NCBI RefSeq assembly: GCF_031143425.1
Contig: NC_090445.1
Location: 1,574,774,049 to 1,574,838,048, forward strand
Direction of reading: 5' to 3'
Length of the DNA stretch: 64,000 bases
From: Pleurodeles waltl
Taxonomy: Eukaryota; Chordata; Amphibia; Caudata; Salamandridae
A program made the translations under genes and the position numbers. Shown here in pieces: positions 45,160 to 57,560 of this stretch (position 1 is its first letter; every line of letters begins with the position of its first letter). Below the pieces are notes generated by a model that searched no databases, was not told the origin of the DNA, and worked only from the letters and a program-made list of their open reading frames with translations.

Positions 45160-47805
45160 CTCTTGTGATGAAGCGATTGTGCAACAGCAGTGGAACTGGC
45201 TCAAAAAACCTAGTGATCTTTCTCACAAAGAGGCCAATTCAAAACTATGCAGTCAAACATATGAGTGGGGCAATGTGCATAATCCGGAGTCATGACTGCA
45301 TTCCTTATAAATGCAAGTGCTAATTCGCAAAAGGGGAGTGGCAGTATATTTCCCTATATGAAACCTAAATCTGCTCTGTGTCCCTCAAGTCACGTGAGCA
45401 GAGGGATAGTGATCTGCTGATGACTGCAGGTCCTCAAACCCACCACCCAAAAGGGTCATCAGGCACATTTCTCTAGACAATTATTGAATAGCCTTTTCAG
45501 GGAAATTCAAAAAGGAGAATTTTAATTCTGCGGCACTGCAGCGAGGTCCTGCATGCACACTGGTGTATGGGGGCCTGCCCTATTCCTTCATTATGTCTTC
45601 CTCTCCTGGATTATTTCCATATCCAAGCTGCTTCGTGGGTTTAGCGCGCGTGCTGCTGTGCACATCTGTGTGTCCAGTTTTGTGAATGAGAATTCTAAAG
45701 AGTTCTGTGCTGCCACAGACATACATTTTGCATAGTTAACAAATGGGTGTGCACAGAACAATCAATTATACCCGCACAGAATTTGCTTTTTCGATCTGCG
45801 GCCCTACAGATACACTCATTTGATACATTATTACTCGTAGAGCACCAGGTAATTACCAGGAATTAGCAGTTGGCGGTATCTGCCCATCCAAACACGGGAG
45901 AATGTGCAACTTGCAATCAACTGATAGGGACTAGTAAAAAAGGACACTGGTGCCTGTTGCATTTTATTTGTATGCCAGTGGCTGTGTCTAAATGGCCCCT
46001 TAAATGTGGAAAACAAGTTATTGAAGGCAGTTGCCATGAACATGGATATTTCTCAACACACAACATCCAGTGGATAAGTCTATGTGTTTTATGACTGTAA
46101 GCAGTTTCAGTTTGTAAATTGAAATTCCATACTTACCTTATGTTGGGTGCTGTGATATTCCATTTATTCTGAAGACTTAAAAAGAAATGAATTCTTGCAT
46201 TTTTATGTTATTTTACAAATTACATTGTTCATCTAATAAAAACATGAAGGCGCTAATGTGACCTTGTTTTACAGAGCAGGATCTTTTAGAGTAACAAATT
46301 GGCGCAGGAGGAGTATAAATGCATTTTAACGATGAGACCCCCAGAACTGTGAACGGTATAAAACTACCCCCTTTAGTTGCTCTTGTCATGTGTCTCCTCC
46401 ATGTTTGTGAACATGCATCGGTTCGATTCTCTGGATCACAGTGGAACTAGAAGGCCTTTTGCATACGTCATCCTTAAGGTTTCTGGACACGACATTGCCA
46501 GAGGGCCTGCCGCTCATCATAGAGGGTCTTGTAAGGGGTGAACGACCAGAGGTTCTTAACTGAGTGATGCATGCTTAGAGCGGGGCATTGTTTTGATGTT
46601 TAGTAGTTAGAGCGGATGGTGACTCATTCTTTACCTTTCTATTCTCCATTCTTTAGATACAGTCAAGATTACAAGTACCTTCCACCCCTCAGTGCCTACT
46701 GTAAAGACCCGCTTAGGGAATGATGGCACGGAAGACTCTAACCATAGTCTCCCCCACAATTCACAGACATAGTACACAACGTCTGCCCTACCTAGTACCT
46801 CAGAACAGAGGGCAGCACCTCTAGTCTTTCTGACGCCCCTTACTGCCTCAATCTGATATAATCTTTGTCGCCGTATAATATATAAATTCCCTACCCAATT
46901 TATCTTCATCATCAACAGGGCAGACATTTAACTCATGAAAGGACCTTTGGAATCTCGTTGGCATCCACAGGGTACAGATACAGGCTATACCAACCCCCTT
47001 AACTAACGCATCAATACTAAACAGGGGCCCGCAAAGACCCCAGAGATCTGTCACACATTGCTGTCATCTACAGAGTACTGCATAGTACACGCTGCAAGGC
47101 TCGACTGGTCACAGACTCGGAGCACTAACATCCTATATTTTCCCAATGACCAAAAAGATGAATGGGATGGAGCTATCTTGGCAGAACTTTCTACTGAAAG
47201 CCTCATAATGGCAATTGTATAAAGGAACACTGTATCTCAGTCTATACAGGCAGATGTCTGATTCCCCTTCAAGCTTTCTGTACACCATTACTTACCCTAG
47301 ATGCATACAATCTCAAATCGGACCACCTCCTGCCAGCTTCCATAGGAAAATGGATTGAGAACAGATTAAGAAACATACGAACACATTAAAGGGATTTGCA
47401 GAACTAATAAAACTACCAGCATAACACATACTATAAAAATGCATGCCTGTCTCTCACAAATCCTCATCCACCACGCCGAAAAGCAGCGCATCCCATCATA
47501 TAATAACTGCACCTCGGTGGTCCTCACACATGACAAGGAAACACACTTCTCATGTACACTCAAAGCAAAAACAGCACCATTTCCACCACATTCTCCATAC
47601 GGTGTAGCTTGCCTTCCACGTAGATCAGTGCTTCAGCTCCCCACCCAGGGTAGTATGCACTCTGCAAATGCTGCAGTACAGTATGGATGCACAACGCCTT
47701 CTCTTCCACGTGAGCTTTCTAAATTCAATGTACAATGAACATGTAATCATTCGCTGATGTAAACGTCCTTTGGGGTTGTATGCCTAAAAGATCCTTTTTA
47801 AGAAA
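45160..47805. other. Gene-free interval
   Basis: I found no supported coding sequence or element ends in this 2.6 kb. The sequence at 46.6-47.7 kb has moderately long frames on both strands without recognisable motifs. Confidence 0.4.
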
Positions 47806-47817
47806 TTGTGGGACATG

Positions 47818-48157
47818 CCGAGCTTAATTTGTGCCAGTGGTTTCCGGTGCGGGCACCGGCACTTAGTTTTGAGGGGCTGCACTTATTTTTCTGCCTCAAG
47901 CATTTACTGCGAACAAAAGGCACATGTGAAAGAAGGAGAAAGAGAAAAACGAAAAAGCGTCACCAAGGGAGAAGCAGAAAGCTGCAAGAGTGAGATGAAG
48001 GGGGAGGGAGTGTCTGTAAATGGGTTAAAGAGGCCCGAAATAGCTTCAAGATTACGCTGCCTGAGTATTCTCTGCTCACACATTTAATTGCAGCAGCTGC
48101 ATGTTTCAGAGGAGAGCTCTGGGCACTGGCATGTTTTTATTTACAAATTAAGCACTG
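47818..48157. mobile_element. hAT-type MITE, CAGTGCTTAATTTGT family
   Basis: The 340-bp element starts CCGAGCTTAATTTGT and ends ACAAATTAAGCACTG, a slightly decayed inverted repeat. It is flanked by an 8-bp duplication with one mismatch (GGGACATG at 47810-47817, GGGACGTG at 48158-48165). A short GC-rich hairpin (GGTGCGGGCACC) lies near its left end, and the middle is A/G-rich. A partial copy of the same family starts at 53722. Confidence 0.8.
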
Positions 48158-48165
48158 GGGACGTG

Positions 48166-51100
48166 CTTATGCCAATGCTCGAAGCATGAGGCCATAACCT
48201 TGCAGGCTTCGTGAAGTAGGGAGACAGGAGATGGCACAGAACCCTCTGTTCATTATATATGGGGAGGGTGAACCAGACATGTGCGAGCTGAAGCCCCTGG
48301 CAGGGCATGCAGCAGGTGACCCAGGTACAGGCATTCTAACCCAACTGGAAACTTGATTCTGGGGGCCGCAGTCATCAGTATTTAGTTATCAAAGGAGTGT
48401 GTTTGGGAATTTGGATTTCTTGTGTGGACATCTGCTGGGTAAAAAATATAGAACTTTGAGTTTTCCAGCTCAGAATCGGAGAAGACATTTAGCATTAACA
48501 GGTTATCTCCCTTCTGGCCTGTAGAACTAGTAATGATCTTGTAACTCTGCACAGATAAAAAAACAAAAAAAAAACATCAATGCAGTATCACTGTGTTATT
48601 CCCCATTTGACCAGAGAAACGTAAATATAATGTAATGCTGTACCAGGGAAATACTGGCACGCACAGCATTGGTATTTACCGGGCTCGGTATTACCACACC
48701 TCCCTCTCCAGCACCCCGGGATGGTGGGGAACCAAAGCAGCCATGGCAAAACATGCATAGACTAGCCACTCTCATACACTTCTCGTCCAATCTCTCTCTT
48801 TCCAGTCATTCATTCTCTCTCTCTCTCCTCTCCTTTCTCCCTTGTCCGATCTTTCTCTCTCCCTCTCGCCCCTTCATTCATTAACCTCTCTGGAGGAAGT
48901 GACAAAAGCAGCAGGATCGGTCCTTCGCCCTAAAAACTGGCTTTTGCAGGTTCATTCTCGCCGGGGCCCCGGGGAAATAAGCCCTCTCAGGCCAGCTCGC
49001 GACCCAAAGTCACGCTAAATGAGGCCCTAAGGCTAATGTTGACGCCATTTATCAAGGAAAGTCCAGGAACTTGGGAATTCTTCTGAAACTTTAAAGGTAT
49101 GGCCAGCACTTCGTACTCCTGCTGTGATATCTGGTTGTCAGTGGTGCGAAGTTCCATAGTTTTTAAAAGCCTTTACTGCTTTGCAATTTGCCATGCTGGC
49201 GTAGTTTAAAAAAGAAAAAAAACGAAATACATAAAAAAGCGCCCCTGCCGACCGTGGCCTTGGACGTCCTGCCAGGCACCTACTTGCCAGAGTCTGGTGT
49301 ACTTGGCCCCGCTGCGGTTGGCCCTGGGTGGACTTTCTAGGACCAGAGTTGGCAAGAAGTGATGGGGTGATGAAGGGGTTTCCCTATTGGCACCAGAGCT
49401 AAAGACAAAGCATGACAGTGGGGATACCTGAAGTCCCGTCGACCCTAGGCAGTACTTTAGTGCAGGAAAAAGGCTGAACTTCACCGTGACAACGTGTGGA
49501 AAATGTGTCTGTTTTCGTGAAGGGTGAAGTTTTCTGAGTTTGCAGGCATAGTTTTGTTTTCACACCAACTACTTGACAAAGTTGACATCATAATGTTCCA
49601 TTGCATAAACAGAAACAGTGTATTTGTCAAGGGATTAAGGTCGAAAGTTTGCAGAGCAAGGAGGAACGTTTTGACCAAATATAATGAACTCGTTGCCACC
49701 AGGGTTCAATGTGTTGTCCTGCGGGTTGATTCAGGCATATACTCTCCCACAGAGTTTGAAAATGTGACATCCCTTCAGGACCCTTTAGGCTCAGTGTGAT
49801 CTGGAGCCCGGTGCGCCTCTTCAGAAAGAACACTGAGTGCGGAGCCTTTTTGCTACCAAAAACCCTGGGATTCACAAAAGCTTTTCCAACACACCAAATG
49901 GTAATCCTGACCCATACTGAAAAATAATTAGGAATGGGCAAGAAATTGGCATTCCCTACTAGTTGCGGTTCGATATATTATCTATCAATGGTTTGCAGCC
50001 GCAAATGCAGTCACAACCCACTAGTGACCAACTCCTCCAAAGAGGTGGCAAATGATCCGCGAAGGGGAATCTGTGTAGTTGGACGCCTTTCCCTTTAGGA
50101 TTAGTGTTGGGCGACCTTGAGGGTGGGCGGGGGAGAGGTTTTTGGGGGAGGGGAGTGATCAACAGTCGGGTGACCACTTCCTGCTGGGCCTGAAGTATTC
50201 AGAGATGAGACTTATTTTTTTAATTCGCACTAGCTGTTTGTGACTGCGTACCATGGGACGGCGATCCACTCTTCTCTGAAGGCTGCCATCGTGGTATTTG
50301 CATTCAACCACAGGGAGAAATAAATAGTGACCTGCCTAATTCATATTCTCTAGGAAGGTGGTTCTTTGACCCCTGCAAATGGAGATTTTATGATGTGACC
50401 AAATACTAGAGATTGCTTTGCAGAATTAAAGACTGGTTGCCAAAAGTCACTACCAACCATATTTTGTGACCATTCTTTTAGAAAACCAGGCCCTTTCTTC
50501 CTACCCCATTTTTTTCCTCTATACATTTGTGCATTTGCTTCAAATACGCACATAAAACAGAGCTTAGCTTGCTTTTTTTGTATCAATATTTCACTAGCTC
50601 TTGCCTTTTTTACTCAGTCCTGCCAGTTGTCAATGGGGCACTTAGACCTGACTGCCTCTTTGGAGGGGGAGGTGGTCTCCCCATCAAAGGAGATTCAGAT
50701 GCCTCAATGAACCATCAAGGGGCTGAAATCCAAGGTCTAAAAATAGCAGTGGGTGAGGTTCGCTACTGAAAACAGCAGGAGGCTGTAGTGTGGTCGTTCT
50801 CTTAAAATAGCAAGTGAGAGCAGTCTTATAAATAGCAAAAGTTAGGGTCTGCAGTTCCATGTTTAAAAACACAACATTGGCAAAGCCAGAGCCTGTAGAT
50901 TTAGTACTGTGGAAAATATTTATTGTCGAAACACAACACGTGTGCACAGCATGGGCAGCCACAAAGCTACTACAAGGAGCCAGTGTGTGCCGGGTCGGTG
51001 ACAGCAACTATTCCTCTCATACACACAACAGGGGTATCACAGGCCAGTGGCAGCATTTTGTGTGAACACAGGCGCGCACACCACAAATAACACACGAAGT

Positions 51101-51190
51101 AGCCCTGAAACCTAGTCTCACGCAGAGAACAAAAGTGACACAGGCAAAAACGGTATACACTTTCTCAAACACAGCTGGTGAAAAAGCAGC
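48166..51190. other. Gene-free interval with a pyrimidine-rich tract
   Basis: The CT-rich stretch at 48790-48880 is the only distinct feature. The part at 48900-49050 is GC-richer with an SmaI-like GGGGCCCCGGGG block. No coding homology is recognised. Confidence 0.4.
48790..48880 (+). repeat. Polypyrimidine tract
   Basis: This is a nearly uninterrupted run of C and T built on CTCT and TTCATTC units. Confidence 0.8.
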
Positions 51191-51279
51191 GCAAACTTGC
51201 CTCCCGCACACAAAGTAATTACAACACACACGCATGCACACACACACAAAGCTCATGCTGCAGCAGTTCAAACTCCCCT

Positions 51280-51550
51280 CCCCGTATAATGTGGTGGGAG
51301 ACTGTGTGTGCGAGATGATCTTTGTGTGATGGAGTGTGTTGTGAGTGTGCGGTGGTTTGGGATGTAATGGTGGTGATCGCATGTTGGTGTGATGATGTGG
51401 GATGGTGAGATTGTGATGCAGGTTGGTGCGATTGTGGTTGTCTAGAGCGATGCGTGCGCTGTGATCTCTGTGTGTGTGAGCTGAAGTGGAATGGTGTGTG
51501 GTGATGTGACGTGGGGTTGTGATGACATGCGTGTGGACATTGAGTCGAGC
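51280..51550 (+). repeat. G/T-rich low-complexity region
   Basis: Degenerate GTGTG, GATG and TGGTG motifs dominate. The minus strand shows a histidine- and threonine-rich 196-codon frame (51017-51607) caused by this composition, not by a gene. Confidence 0.7.
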
Positions 51551-51619
51551 TGCTCGTGTCTGACGATGTGACACGGGGAAATGGCCGCACTGGAGAAACC
51601 AGGGCACATGTGGAGAACA

Positions 51620-52140
51620 TTCCTAATGAAACAGCTCAGCAAAATTAAATGAGAGAAAAAAGCACTGTTTCGAATTTCAAAATAAATCATGTAAAAGCGT
51701 GAACCGCCTCTCCCAAGGGACCAATTCAGCGCGTCTAAAGCCAAAAGTGCATCGAGGATTCAGTCACTACAGATATTAGCAAGGCTGGTTTAATTGATGA
51801 AATTGATTTTTCGAACATGCCACAGGGCCACAATACTTCACTTTCATTTACCAGTCCCAAAAATATTAGAATGTGTTTTAGGGTGCTTGTTCTGTTGTTC
51901 CAAGAATCACAGTTGTTGCGAGTTCAAGTCAGTGGACTTATGTTAGCAACACCAGAACGTGAAAAGCTGGAGTGAACCTCCATCTGGTACTTCAAGCTGG
52001 GACGTGTAGTTAACACTCAGCGTACGCCGCACGGTCAATAGCCTACTGAGCTGGCTTCACCATCCACCATTATACATGGCATTCTTCTAGGGAATGTAGA
52101 TTGTGGATAGAGCCCATGATCAAGTGAAATTGCTTACAAA
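51620..52140. other. Gene-free spacer
   Basis: No feature is recognised between the low-complexity region and the MITE fragment. Confidence 0.4.
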
Positions 52141-52149
52141 GCTTTGAGG

Positions 52150-52275
52150 CAAGTACTCTTAATTACGTGAGGAGGAGTAGTTACCTAATTATTGGTAATT
52201 CCGTGTCAAATAGTAACGCAGAATTACCGAAATTACTCCGATTACTCTTGCATAGTTGAAATTCTACCCAGGCCT
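52150..52275 (-). mobile_element. Fragment of the TAGGCCTGGG MITE family
   Basis: ATTACTCTTGCATAGTTGAA followed by ATTCTACCCAGGCCT is the reverse complement of the left end of the element at 59375-59786. Only one terminus is kept. Confidence 0.65.
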
Positions 52276-52279
52276 TTAA

Positions 52280-53721
52280 AAATGCAGAAACAGCTAAGTT
52301 TTTGCTGGGGTTTGATGAAAAAAATACTTTATTGGGTTAGTTTTTTTTTAAATCTCCTGTTTCACATGTTGCATGAAAGCCCAGGCTTTGGCATACTAAG
52401 GCAACTTTTAAAAGACTGGTGTATGGCCAGCCTGCTGCCCTCACTCAGCAGGCATTTGAGGTAGAAGGTGTACTTTGCACGACAAGAAAGGAGATATCTC
52501 TTCTCCTGGATGCCCATCTATCCATTGCCTGTGCTGCTGCTCAGCACCACTTGGCCTTAACAGTTGTTTCGGTTCTACGCCCTACGGAAAGCAAATTATG
52601 CTTTGGCAAGAAGTTTCCTTTAAATTCCGACATTAGCTTATTCTTTTCAAATTCTGTTCACCGTTTCTGTATGAAAAGTATTAGAAAAATAAACCATACT
52701 GCTTATGAATAGTGACAATATTGAATTCAATGTACATATGTGAGTTACCTTAAGATATGTATTTGTTTTTTCCTCCAGTATTTAGAAATATATTTTTAAT
52801 TTAACTGTTTTTAACACTGATTTTCGAACAGTGACGTAGCAAGAAAGGCCGTGGCCCTTATTCAAGCAAGGGGAACAGGTCCCTTGCACCTATCCTAGGT
52901 AGCAAAATACTGCAATATGCATGGTTCGGTAGGCCTAGGGGCCCTGCACCACTACACCTACTTCACAATAGATAGCTGTGCCCCTGTTTCCATACAAGCA
53001 TTGGAAAAACAAATAGTTTGGCATGCATATTACCAAAGCAAGACCTATTGGCTGTGCTAATGCTTGTTAAGTTTCCTGCAGGGAGAATACAAATAACGTT
53101 GGGGTATATAAGAAGCGATAATAAACCCTGCACCAAAGCTGGTTGTTTCACAGAAGTACATGTACACATCATTAGGCAGGTCTAAGCTGGAGCAGTGAGC
53201 AGAGTTTTGAAAGTTTTCTTTGAGATACTGTCAAAACCTTGAATCCTAGCCTAGAAGATTGCGCCTCCTGCTAGTGGACACCCACCTCTGGCATGTTGTG
53301 TCTCAATCTAATACTCACAGCTGCAGTGATGATTCAAACGCGGGAGGGTGTAACCAGAGATGTGTGTGAATCGCTTGAAGTCAAATTCGTAGAACAGCGT
53401 GTAGTTTTTAATGCCTCCACTAAAGCATGGTTCTTGCTTTTCGAATCTGCCAGTATAGGGTGGCCAGTTCTTGATACCACCACTAGTGTGGTGTGACCAG
53501 TTCGGGAGCCACCACTGGAGGTGTGTACTCAGTTCTGAAGGCCATCACTGAATACAGTTCTGAAAAGGTCATATAAAGTATTTTGGTTGATTTCTGGGGG
53601 CCCCCTCTGGAGTACTGTGTCAGGTTCCAGGCCTCATTCAGAGTATTGTGTATTTTTATAGAGGAATGTCTCTAGGGATACCATGGACCAATTTGTATAA
53701 TGGTGTGGCTGGCTGCGTCTG
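52280..53721. other. Gene-free interval
   Basis: No coding sequence is supported. CAGTGACGTAGC near 52832 resembles the end of another hAT family, but no partner end was found. Confidence 0.4.
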
Positions 53722-53810
53722 CAGTGCTTAATTTGTAAAAATAAGTGCAAGTGCTGAAAATACTTTTCAGAAGGCCTCTGCTCACCTGGACCACTAGCGC
53801 TATCCACATT
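53722..53810 (+). mobile_element. Partial hAT MITE, CAGTGCTTAATTTGT family
   Basis: It starts with the full terminal motif CAGTGCTTAATTTGT, better preserved than in the copy at 47818. The opposite end is not recognisable, so the copy is truncated or heavily diverged. Confidence 0.55.
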
Positions 53811-54634
53811 CATCACTGGTGCCACGGCAAGAATACAGCATCTAGGAAAAGCGTGCCAGGCTGCTTTCCTCAAGCAGGGCGTTCTCCCCTAAGAGAAATT
53901 TGGAAATATGGGGTCATAGAGCTTATTTATTTTTAGCACAAGTCCATTTAAATTTACTAGAAAGCCATAAGGTCTGAAAGGTAGCACGCAACATATCCTG
54001 GCGCCTTCAAGGTGGGCAATGGGTGGCAAGAGTCAGGAGATGACTTCTCCTATATTGCATTTCCGAGCCACAAAGTGTAAGACATAAATAACTATGCCTA
54101 ACCAAAAGGGCTTCACTGCCATCTTCTTAATGCCCTTCTGTGTAGGGTAGTGACCAATTCTCCACAGTTCTTCCTAGGTAGGTTACCTTTGGCTGTGCCT
54201 GTCTCAGCCACTTGTGTTTAGTATCTGGGAATATATTTTGTCTGACAGCTGTGTTTACCTTCAGCAGTACTAACTTCTGCTTATGTACTCTACTTGCCTG
54301 TAGCTCCTTAATTTGACTAAAGACCCCTCTACCAATCCTCCCAAGCATGTCGACCAGATGCTGACATTATTCTACATCTTCAGTAGAACACACAGCGCTA
54401 CCTCAATGTTGCACCCCTCTCTCATGGTTATGCCAACAGTCTTTCACCAATTGTTTGCTTTCCTTTTTATAACAATTACGCTACATTGTCTTGCAAACAG
54501 AGAACCATCACGTGACCTCTTCACACAGTGGGATCTTCCCTCAAACAACACGTCGAGGGATGTACCACTATATTCTACTGAATGTTTCAGTGAAATGCGC
54601 TGGCGTCTCAGACTTCTCCTAAATAGGAGGAGAT
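53811..54634. other. Gene-free spacer
   Basis: There are short frames only. The minus-strand frame at 54127-54348 is lysine- and glutamine-rich and could be a transposon scrap, but it has no identifiable motif. Confidence 0.4.
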
Positions 54635-54850
54635 GTGAGAGGAGATGTTCTCTAGTGACTGAGCTCGCGTTGGCCTCCCGGAGACCTGAGTTCTAATCCC
54701 AGTTTCCGCAAACGACTGAGCTGCTGTGATTCTAAACAAATCGTTTAATCTCGGCCTTTGAGTGACATGGTATGATTCTTGGCAAATCCCCTAATCTCCC
54801 TATGACTAAAACTGAAAATACATGATTGTAAAATGTATGAATTGGCATTC
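54635..54850 (+). mobile_element. tRNA-derived SINE copy with its tRNA-like head
   Basis: This copy keeps the 5' part. An A-box-like TAGTGACTGAGC lies near 54653 and a B-box-like GAGTTCTAATCCC near 54688, about 35 bases apart as in a tRNA. The SINE core follows (TGTGATTCTAAACAAATCG, then TTTAATCTC). A partly duplicated core (GATTCTTGGCAAATCCCCTA, then ATCTCCC) comes about 45 bases later. Confidence 0.7.
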
Positions 54851-55835
54851 AGGTAAATTAATCCAAAATTGACGTGCGCAATTTTAAAGACTTCTCTTGA
54901 CCACAAAAAAGGTTGGAGCTATTTAAATATCAAAACAAACAGCCGAGTACTTAATCTTGATTTACCATGGCTGTCATTCCCCAGATGAGCCGTCATGAAT
55001 GAATTAATCAGAGGAAGGCAAGGTGAGGCCGGGGCACTGGGACGGGACATGCGGATGACATCATCAGGAATGCGGCGGAGCCTGCTTAGGTATGAGAAGG
55101 CACGAGATAGGCAGATAGCCCATGAAGATAGGGACAGCCGCTCGTGAGGTCTATAAACAAGTCTCTGTACCAAATGTGAGTGCTGGTGGTGCCTGCTGGC
55201 ACGAAGTACTGGGTGGGGGTTTCTCCTGCAGATGTGTTCCGTAAGCAGAATTGTTTTTGCACCTACCATCCCCACCAAAGGGAGGGGGGTGCCGCCTAAG
55301 GCCGGTGCTGCTGACTTAGAACTTGAGGAAGCAGGCTTGGGTGCCAGCCTTGGGTCAACTGCCTGTGATTCTGGTGAAAATACCATGGGCGTCATTCAGG
55401 GGTTGCCAGGGGTCGCAGCTGCGACCCTTGGCTTGCCCTTAGCGACTCCTGGTACTGCTTTGGGGGCCCCGGGCCTTAGAGCTGGCAAATTCAGTGGCAG
55501 GAACACAGTGACAGCTCGTCCTCAGTTGGGGATCCACTCTCTTTGTTTTCTGACAATTTTTTTATTACACTGACAGTGAATAACAGTATATTATTCACTG
55601 TTAGTGTAATAAAATGGAGTACAATTACCCTTTCATGGCAGCTAAGGGACATAAAAAATGCTTATTTGTGCCTACTTGTATGGCGAGTGTGTGTTTATGT
55701 GAGGGAGTGTATGTGAGTGTGAATTTGTGGGTATGTGTAAGTACTTGTGTGAGTGAAAGTGGAGGTCAAAGGGCGTGCATTGTCACTTCTGCTACTCCTG
55801 GCATGTCAGTGAATTAACATTCATGGAAAACACTA
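54851..55835. other. Gene-free interval
   Basis: No domain is recognised. A short inverted repeat ACAGTGAATAA / TTATTCACTGT occurs at about 55573-55600. Confidence 0.45.
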
Positions 55836-55837
55836 GC

Positions 55838-56243
55838 GGCAAATTAAAGAGCCCCTTGCTCCACTTTAGCGCCGCCTTAGCGTCATTTTTTTGACACTAA
55901 GGCAGCGTTAAGGCGGCCTTTTCCTGCACCATATTTGCATGCATTGCACCACTTTGTACCCCCTTGATATACATTATGACTAAACCAGGCATAGGTAAAG
56001 CAAGCCTTGCGTTCCCCGTTAAGAAGCCTGAAAAAATGGCACAGTGAAATTTAAAAGATTTCACTGTGCCATTTTTTCTGTCATTGTTAACGCCAGCTCA
56101 GAGCAGGCATTAAAATGACGCACCCATGTAAATGAATGGGCCTCCTTGCACTTTGCTACACTAAAGTCAAACTTTTTGACGCTATTATTCTAATTACTGT
56201 CATGATGTGCATTGATGCAGCACCACTTTTCTAAAATTCGGCC
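55838..56243. mobile_element. Hairpin-rich MITE
   Basis: The right end AAAATTCGGCCC and left end GGCAAATTAAAGAGCCCC are loosely inverted. Internal palindromes dominate. One pairs TTAGCGTCA with TGACACTAA near 55880-55910. A perfect hairpin with 21-bp arms lies at 56030-56050 and 56058-56078 with a seven-base loop. A GCTCAGAGCAGGC block sits near 56096. The layout matches a palindrome-rich MITE type I associate with salamanders. The superfamily is not determined because the target duplication is unclear. Confidence 0.65.
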
Positions 56244-56249
56244 CTTATT

Positions 56250-56900
56250 CTTCTAAATATGTCTGAAACTATAGAACTAGTTTGGGGGCTGTTCTCTGGA
56301 CTCAGACTTTGTGTAGAGTGATGTTTCTCCCCAGGAAGCACTGGAGTTTCCTCTAGACTTGAGCGCACACAACACATGCACATAGAAGTATGATGTTTCT
56401 GCACCTGGCTATCATCCGCTGAAGCAATCAGCAGGGGTCGACTAATGGGCAAGACTTCCCTAGAAACGTTTTTGCTCTCTATAATAGAAGCTGCAGTCCC
56501 ACCACTCACGAGTACCATCAACCAAATGGCAGTGCTCAGGAAGAACTAATCTGCAGCCCCTCGCTTACAAAAGGCCAATGAAAATTCTAACAGTAACTCT
56601 GTCTTCAGCCTCCTCACTATAGTGTCTGGCTGTCCAACCTCCAGGCAGAGTAATGCAGGCAGTATACTTCCACAGTGTTGGAGATCTGTCCTCACTTTCA
56701 CTGTGTGGAAGAGCTGTCCTCATCTTGGATCTTTTGCTAAGCCAGGCGAGGGGTATCCAAAATGGATCCACTCGCCTCACTACTTAGGCTCACACATATA
56801 TCCCTATCACTATACATGCAGTACACATGCTACACACACACACACATGCTCTCAACACAAATAGGATGTCTGCTCTGTGTTCTGGGCCTTCGCATAACAG
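56250..56900. other. Gene-free spacer
   Basis: Apart from a short (CA)n run near 56834-56846 there is nothing recognisable. Confidence 0.4.
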
Positions 56901-57123
56901 AACTTAAAACAAGCAGAGCAGTGGGGGTTGTCATTAGCATCAACCACTTGAGTGATTTGTGATCTGGCTGGACCCAAAACGTTGCACCATAGAGGTAAGG
57001 ACAGAACGTCCTCCCACTGACATACACTTTAATGTGGACTACCAGACCCCCAATGAGATGATCACGGCAGGTACACAGCCTGAGCTCATTAACTTTTTGA
57101 CCGGTTGTGTGCTGCCTGCTTCT

Positions 57124-57560
57124 TGAGCAGCTTGGATCTGAGCAGTGGCTATCGGCAGATTGCCTATCGTCCAGAAGAGATCTACGTCTTCAATGTCAGA
57201 GGGCTTGTACAAGTTTAAGATTATGCCTTTTGGATTCAAGACAGATCCTGCCACTTTTCAGCACTCAGTGAACTTTGTTCTATCAGGACATGAAGATTCT
57301 TGTGTGGCCTACCTTGACAAGATTGCCATCTTCAGCAATTTATCAGGGGATCTCCAGAGGCACCTAGAACAGGTGCTGTAAAGGATACAGGTGATAAAAC
57401 CGACAATGATGGCATCTAAGTGTCAGGTAGGGCAGGCCTCTGCAGCCTACCCTGGGAATCTAGTAGGCAACTGGAAGATTCACCTGTTGGATGCTAAGAT
57501 TCAGTCTGTATTAGAGTAAGAAGAACATACTACCCAGACAAGACCCCTTCTAGGTGAGAA
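57124..57560 (+). pseudogene. Gypsy reverse transcriptase fragment
   Basis: The frame reads SSGYRQI in one phase, then LYKFKIMPFGFKTDPATFQH, then LSGHEDSCVAYLDKIAIFS. The second shows the classic MPFGLxxAPATFQ block slightly altered. The catalytic motif is YLDK (57310-57321) where YLDD is required, so one active-site aspartate is replaced by lysine. After 57381 the homology continues with KCQVGQA and HLLDAKIQSVLE, the RT thumb. A frame change lies near 57140 and a stop ends the main frame at 57381. Confidence 0.8.

Noticed and set aside
51017..51607. 196-codon His/Thr-rich frame (minus strand)
   Set aside because: It lies over degenerate GTG/GATG low-complexity sequence and shows no domain; the reading frame is a composition artefact.
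54653..54700. Functional tRNA gene
   Set aside because: The A- and B-box-like motifs are diverged and the sequence continues into a SINE core; no cloverleaf with a paired acceptor stem was evident.
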